Origin: WLMZ01 sp039920665
GTDB lineage: Bacteria; Actinomycetota; Acidimicrobiia; Acidimicrobiales; Ilumatobacteraceae
Length of the DNA: 16,589 bases
Direction of reading: 5' to 3'
Assembly (NCBI GenBank): GCA_039920665.1
Contig: JBDSDH010000031.1
Span: forward strand, 1 to 16,589
Positions 13,505 through 16,589 of the stretch are shown one piece after another. The position numbers were made by a program, and so were the translations under genes. The notes beneath the pieces were generated by a model. That model was given only the letters and a program-made list of their open reading frames with translations. It did no database searches and was not told the origin of the DNA. Every line of letters starts with the position of its first letter. The first letter of the stretch is position 1.

Positions 13505-14326
13505 ATGCCCGCGCCATCGCAGCCGCCATCGTCCGCCATGGATTGGAAACGCTTTCGGGCCGTACTGTTCGATCTCGATGGGGTCCTGACACCCACCGCT
13601 GCGGTCCACGAACGGGCGTGGAAGACGATGTTCGACGAATTCCTGATGGTCGTTGCGCCCGACCAGCCACCATTCTCGGCGAGCGACTATCTGCGGTTCG
13701 TCGACGGCAAACCGCGCTTCGACGGCGTTCGCTCGTTCCTCGCATCCCGCTCGATCGAGCGACCGGACGGAGACGCGGACGATGCGCCCGGAATGGATTC
13801 GGTGAGCGCACTCGGTAACCGCAAGAACGAGTTGTTCGGCGGGGTCCTTCGGCGCGACGGGATGGATGCCTACGCCGGTTCGCTGGCCGTGCTCGATCTG
13901 CTCGAGGCGCAGGGCACGGCGATGGCGGTCGTCTCATCGTCACGCAACGCTCCCGACGTGCTGCGAGCGGCAGGACTCGACCATCGCTTCGACGTGGTGA
14001 TCGACGGCAACGTCGCTGCCGAGCTCGGACTGGCCGGAAAGCCGGCGCCCGCGATGTTCGAGGAAGCGGCGCGACGACTCCACGTCGACGACCAACACGC
14101 GGTCGTGGTCGAGGATGCTGTTTCGGGTGTGGCCGCCGGACACGCCGGCGCGTTCGGTTTCGTGCTCGGCGTCGATCGTGGTGGCAACCGCCAAGCACTG
14201 CTCGACCACGGCGCCGACCTCGTCGTCGACGACCTCAGCGAGACCCTCGACGACCTCAGCGAAGCCCTCGACGACCTCAGCGAAGCCCTTGACACGGCGC
14301 TCGATGACGACGAAAGCGGATCATGA
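13505..14326 (+). CDS. Beta-phosphoglucomutase-like HAD hydrolase
   Basis: Cytosolic HAD enzyme of 273 residues, expected to convert beta-glucose 1-phosphate to glucose 6-phosphate. Motif I is VLFDLDGVLTPTAAVHERAWK, with D23 nucleophile, D25 acid/base and H35 in the cap-hinge region. The cap holds LGNRKNELF, the R-K-N substrate motif of beta-phosphoglucomutases. Motif II is AVVSSSRNAPDVL, motif III is GLAGKPAPAMFEEA, and motif IV is VVVEDAVSGVAAGHAGAFGFVLGVDRG. The family normally stops soon after GADLVVDDLSEL; here the tail extends by a triplicated heptad (see the repeat). The stop overlaps the start of the GH65 gene (ATGA), and the product beta-glucose 1-phosphate is what GH65 phosphorylases make, so the pair forms one pathway. 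A start at 13538 is also possible, as the first 11 residues look unconserved. Confidence 0.88.
   Translation: MPAPSQPPSSAMDWKRFRAVLFDLDGVLTPTAAVHERAWKTMFDEFLMVVAPDQPPFSASDYLRFVDGKPRFDGVRSFLASRSIERPDGDADDAPGMDSVSALGNRKNELFGGVLRRDGMDAYAGSLAVLDLLEAQGTAMAVVSSSRNAPDVLRAAGLDHRFDVVIDGNVAAELGLAGKPAPAMFEEAARRLHVDDQHAVVVEDAVSGVAAGHAGAFGFVLGVDRGGNRQALLDHGADLVVDDLSETLDDLSEALDDLSEALDTALDDDESGS
14228..14290 (+). repeat. Three tandem 21-bp units at the end of the beta-phosphoglucomutase gene
   Basis: Three near-identical units at 14228-14248, 14249-14269 and 14270-14290 encode DDLSETL, DDLSEAL and DDLSEAL. Copies two and three differ by one base, and copy one differs from copy two by two bases. Each unit is one heptad, so the tail can form an acidic amphipathic helix. 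The first copy corresponds to the normal last residues of the family, which points to local duplication. Confidence 0.85.
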
Positions 14327-16589
14327 AGTCACAGGCCACTCCCCAAGAACTGCCGCAACACCGATTCCCGGTGGATCCGTGGCGGTTGGTCGAGCGCGAG
14401 ATCGACACCAGCGACCTCGGCATCACCGAGACACTCTTCGCTGTTGCCAACGGATACATCGGAATGCGGGCAAACCCGGAAGAGGGGCGGATGGCTCATG
14501 CCCAAGCAACGCTCATCAACGGGTTCCACGAGACATGGCCGATCCAGCACGCCGAGGAGGCGTTCGGGTTCGCCAAGACCGGCCAGACCATCGTCAACGT
14601 GCCCGACGCGAAGTTGATCAAGCTGTACGTCGACGACGAACCACTGTCGCTCGACACCGCCGACATCTCCGACTACGAGCGGGTGATCGATTTCCGGAGT
14701 GGCACGATGACCCGTGAGCTGATCTGGCACACGCCATCCGGCAAACGGGTCAAGGTGTCATCGTCACGCACCGTCAGCCTCGTGTACCGCCACCTCGCCG
14801 TGTTGACGTTCGAGGTCACGATGCTCGACACGTCGGCCCCCGTCGTGATCTCGTCGCAGATGCTCAATCGCGAGGACGAGGTCGACGAATACCGCTCGGT
14901 CGCCGCCGTTGAACTGGATCCGCGCCGTAGTCGCGGTTTCGGCCACCGGGTGTTGCTCCCCAAGTTCCATCGCGAAGGCGACGGTGGAGCCATGCTCGGA
15001 TACCGGTGCGCCAACAGCGGGATGACGATGGCGTGCGGCTACCGCCATCTGATCGACTGTTCATCGCCCCATCAGGTGGAGACCGAAGTCACCGAAGACC
15101 TCGCCAAGACGGTCATCACCGTTCGGGCCGAAGCCGGTCAGCCGATCAGGCTCACCAAGTTCGTGTCGTATCACACGTCGAAAGCAACGCCACCGATCGA
15201 GCTCGCCAACCGCTGCTCGCGCACGCTCGACCGAGCGATCGAGGACGGTCTCGCGGCGCTGCTCGATGAGCAGCGCACATGGCTTGACACGTTCTGGGAC
15301 AACAGTGACATCCAGATCGTCGGTGACGAGTCAGCGCAGCAGGCGATCCGTTGGAACATCTTCCAGCTCGCCCAGGCCAGCGCGCGCACCCACGAGCAGG
15401 GCATCGCCGCCAAGGCGGTGACCGGTGCCGGCTACGAAGGCCACTACTTCTGGGACACCGAGATCTACATCGTTCCGTTCCTGGCCTACACCAGCCCACA
15501 GACCGCCCGCCGACTCATCCGGTTCAGGTGGCACATGCTCGACAGTGCCCGTCAACGCGCCGTCGACCTCAATCAGAGGGGCGCGCTCTATCCGTGGCGC
15601 ACGATCAACGGTGAGGAGGCATCGGCCTACTATGCGGCGGGAACCGCCCAGTACCACATCAACGCTGCCGTGGCGTGGGCGCTGAAGCGATATCTCGACG
15701 CGAGTGGCGACATCGGGTTCCTCGCCGGCGAGGGTGCCGAAATCCTGGTCGAGACAGCACGGCTGTGGGAAGACCTCGGTTTCTACGCCGTCAACGGCAA
15801 GCGGGTGTTCCGGATCCACGGTGTCACGGGACCCGACGAGTACACCACGGTCGTCAACGACAACCTCTATACGAACGTGATGGCCCGGTTCAACATGCGC
15901 TACGCAGCGCGGGTCGTCGAGAGCCTGGCCGAGTGGGATCCGGAAGCCCACGAGAGCCTCGTCAGGCGAGTGGATCTCGGTCCGGACGAGGTGCGCCGCT
16001 GGACCGACGCCGCAGAATCGATGTATCTGCCGTTCGACGAAGAACTCGGTATCCACCCTCAGGACGACATCTTCCTCGAGCACGAGGTGTGGGACTTCGC
16101 CGGTACGCCTCCTGAGAATTACCCGCTGCTTCTGCACTACCACCCGCTCGTGATCTACCGGTTCCAGGTACTCAAACAGGCCGATGTCGTGCTCGCGATG
16201 TTCCTGCGCAGCGACCAGTTCACGCTCGAGCAGAAGCGCCGCAACCTCGACTACTACGACCCGATCACCACCGGCGACTCGTCGCTGTCGGCGTGCGTCC
16301 AGGCGGTCGCTGCTGCCCAGATCGGCTACGGGGATCACGCCGTCGACTATTTCCGCCAAGCGCTGTTCGTCGATCTCGCCGACACCCGCGGCAACACCGC
16401 TGACGGCGTACACATCGCGTCGGCCGGCGGCGTATGGGGCACAGTCGTGTTCGGGTTCGGCGGCCTCTACGACAGCGGCATCTCGCTCCAGTTCAACCCA
16501 CGGCTCCCGAAGGAGTGGTCGGCGATGTCGTTCCGAATCCAGCGCCATGGCGTCGGCATGCACATCGACCTCGACAACGACGGGTGCAC
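14323..16589 (+). CDS. GH65 family disaccharide phosphorylase-like protein, 3' end cut by window
   Basis: Glycoside hydrolase family 65 protein, open for 755 codons to the right edge. Members are usually inverting phosphorylases of maltose, trehalose or kojibiose, with some hydrolases. Seen features: the N-terminal beta-sandwich start with LFAVANGYIGMR (39-49); the (alpha/alpha)6 barrel with GYEGHYFWDTEIYIVPF (370-386), YPWRTINGEE (423-432), AGTAQYHINAA (439-449) and GPDEYTTVVNDNLYTN (503-518), where E506 is the general acid. KQADVVLAMF follows near 627-636. The family's usual HDSSLS motif reads GDSSLS here (G651). Only the final C-terminal strands seem to be missing. It is coupled to beta-phosphoglucomutase by an ATGA overlap, which supports release of beta-glucose 1-phosphate. 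A similar pair occurs in Mycobacterium (Rv3400/Rv3401, from memory). The exact disaccharide cannot be assigned. Confidence 0.87.
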   Translation, partial: MKSQATPQELPQHRFPVDPWRLVEREIDTSDLGITETLFAVANGYIGMRANPEEGRMAHAQATLINGFHETWPIQHAEEAFGFAKTGQTIVNVPDAKLIKLYVDDEPLSLDTADISDYERVIDFRSGTMTRELIWHTPSGKRVKVSSSRTVSLVYRHLAVLTFEVTMLDTSAPVVISSQMLNREDEVDEYRSVAAVELDPRRSRGFGHRVLLPKFHREGDGGAMLGYRCANSGMTMACGYRHLIDCSSPHQVETEVTEDLAKTVITVRAEAGQPIRLTKFVSYHTSKATPPIELANRCSRTLDRAIEDGLAALLDEQRTWLDTFWDNSDIQIVGDESAQQAIRWNIFQLAQASARTHEQGIAAKAVTGAGYEGHYFWDTEIYIVPFLAYTSPQTARRLIRFRWHMLDSARQRAVDLNQRGALYPWRTINGEEASAYYAAGTAQYHINAAVAWALKRYLDASGDIGFLAGEGAEILVETARLWEDLGFYAVNGKRVFRIHGVTGPDEYTTVVNDNLYTNVMARFNMRYAARVVESLAEWDPEAHESLVRRVDLGPDEVRRWTDAAESMYLPFDEELGIHPQDDIFLEHEVWDFAGTPPENYPLLLHYHPLVIYRFQVLKQADVVLAMFLRSDQFTLEQKRRNLDYYDPITTGDSSLSACVQAVAAAQIGYGDHAVDYFRQALFVDLADTRGNTADGVHIASAGGVWGTVVFGFGGLYDSGISLQFNPRLPKEWSAMSFRIQRHGVGMHIDLDNDGC

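Noticed and set aside
15331..16563. Long antisense open frame (410 codons) opposite the GH65 gene
   Set aside because: The plus strand encodes unmistakable GH65 motifs here. The antisense product matches no family and arises from GC-rich codon bias.
1..16589. Mobile element, phage, CRISPR array, tRNA or rRNA
   Set aside because: No transposase or integrase motifs, no terminal inverted repeats with target duplications, no regularly spaced repeats, and no cloverleaf or rRNA-like sequence were seen on either strand.

Overview
The window is high-GC chromosomal DNA packed with short intergenic gaps. The organism is most likely an actinomycete-related bacterium, and gene content plus protein style suggest a marine or aquatic Acidimicrobiia (Ilumatobacter-like). 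That placement is an inference from memory of such proteins, not a computed result. Many starts have a TANNNT -10 box ending only 6-9 nt before the initiation codon, which fits the widespread leaderless transcription of Actinobacteria. I see no rRNA, tRNA, insertion sequence, phage gene or CRISPR array.

Layout, left to right. (1) 1-690 (-) is the enolase-phosphatase MtnC of methionine salvage, cut by the left edge. Upstream of it on the same strand is a winged-helix regulator (750-1433), divergent from an MFS exporter (1463-2755) across only 29 bp. (2) 2756-3127 is a sparse gap holding one possible 51-aa gene. (3) 3128-5871 (+) is a translationally coupled pair: an N-acyl-D-amino-acid deacylase-like amidohydrolase and a TauD-type Fe(II)/2-oxoglutarate dioxygenase. 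(4) 5915-6508 (-) is a UPF0016/GDT1 cation exporter whose leader (about 6537-6667) carries the features of a yybP-ykoY manganese riboswitch. (5) 6702-7580 (-) is an AurF-type diiron oxygenase, divergent from a MerR-family regulator (7654-8490). Two matching 18-bp palindromes in the 73-bp gap each cover one of two facing promoters. (6) 8534-10452 (+) is a molybdate-type ABC permease and ATPase (modB, modC) without a neighbouring binding protein. (7) 10486-11169 (+) is a YkgJ-like cysteine-cluster protein, followed by a small lipoprotein on the other strand (11187-11495), a nucleoside hydrolase (11664-12593, +) and an alpha/beta hydrolase (12620-13396, -). (8) 13505-16589 (+) is a coupled beta-phosphoglucomutase and GH65 disaccharide phosphorylase-like pair, the second cut by the right edge.

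Functionally the window is a set of small independent modules: methionine salvage, efflux, amide/oxidative catabolism, metal homeostasis (Mn export, Mo import), an operator-controlled diiron oxygenase, nucleoside salvage and alpha-glucoside phosphorolysis. The strongest regulatory signals are the Mn riboswitch and the symmetrical divergent operator/promoter of the diiron oxygenase and MerR pair. The least explained pieces are the amidohydrolase-dioxygenase pair, in which the amidohydrolase lacks the central histidines of classical D-aminoacylases, and the GH65 protein, whose usual HDSSLS motif reads GDSSLS.
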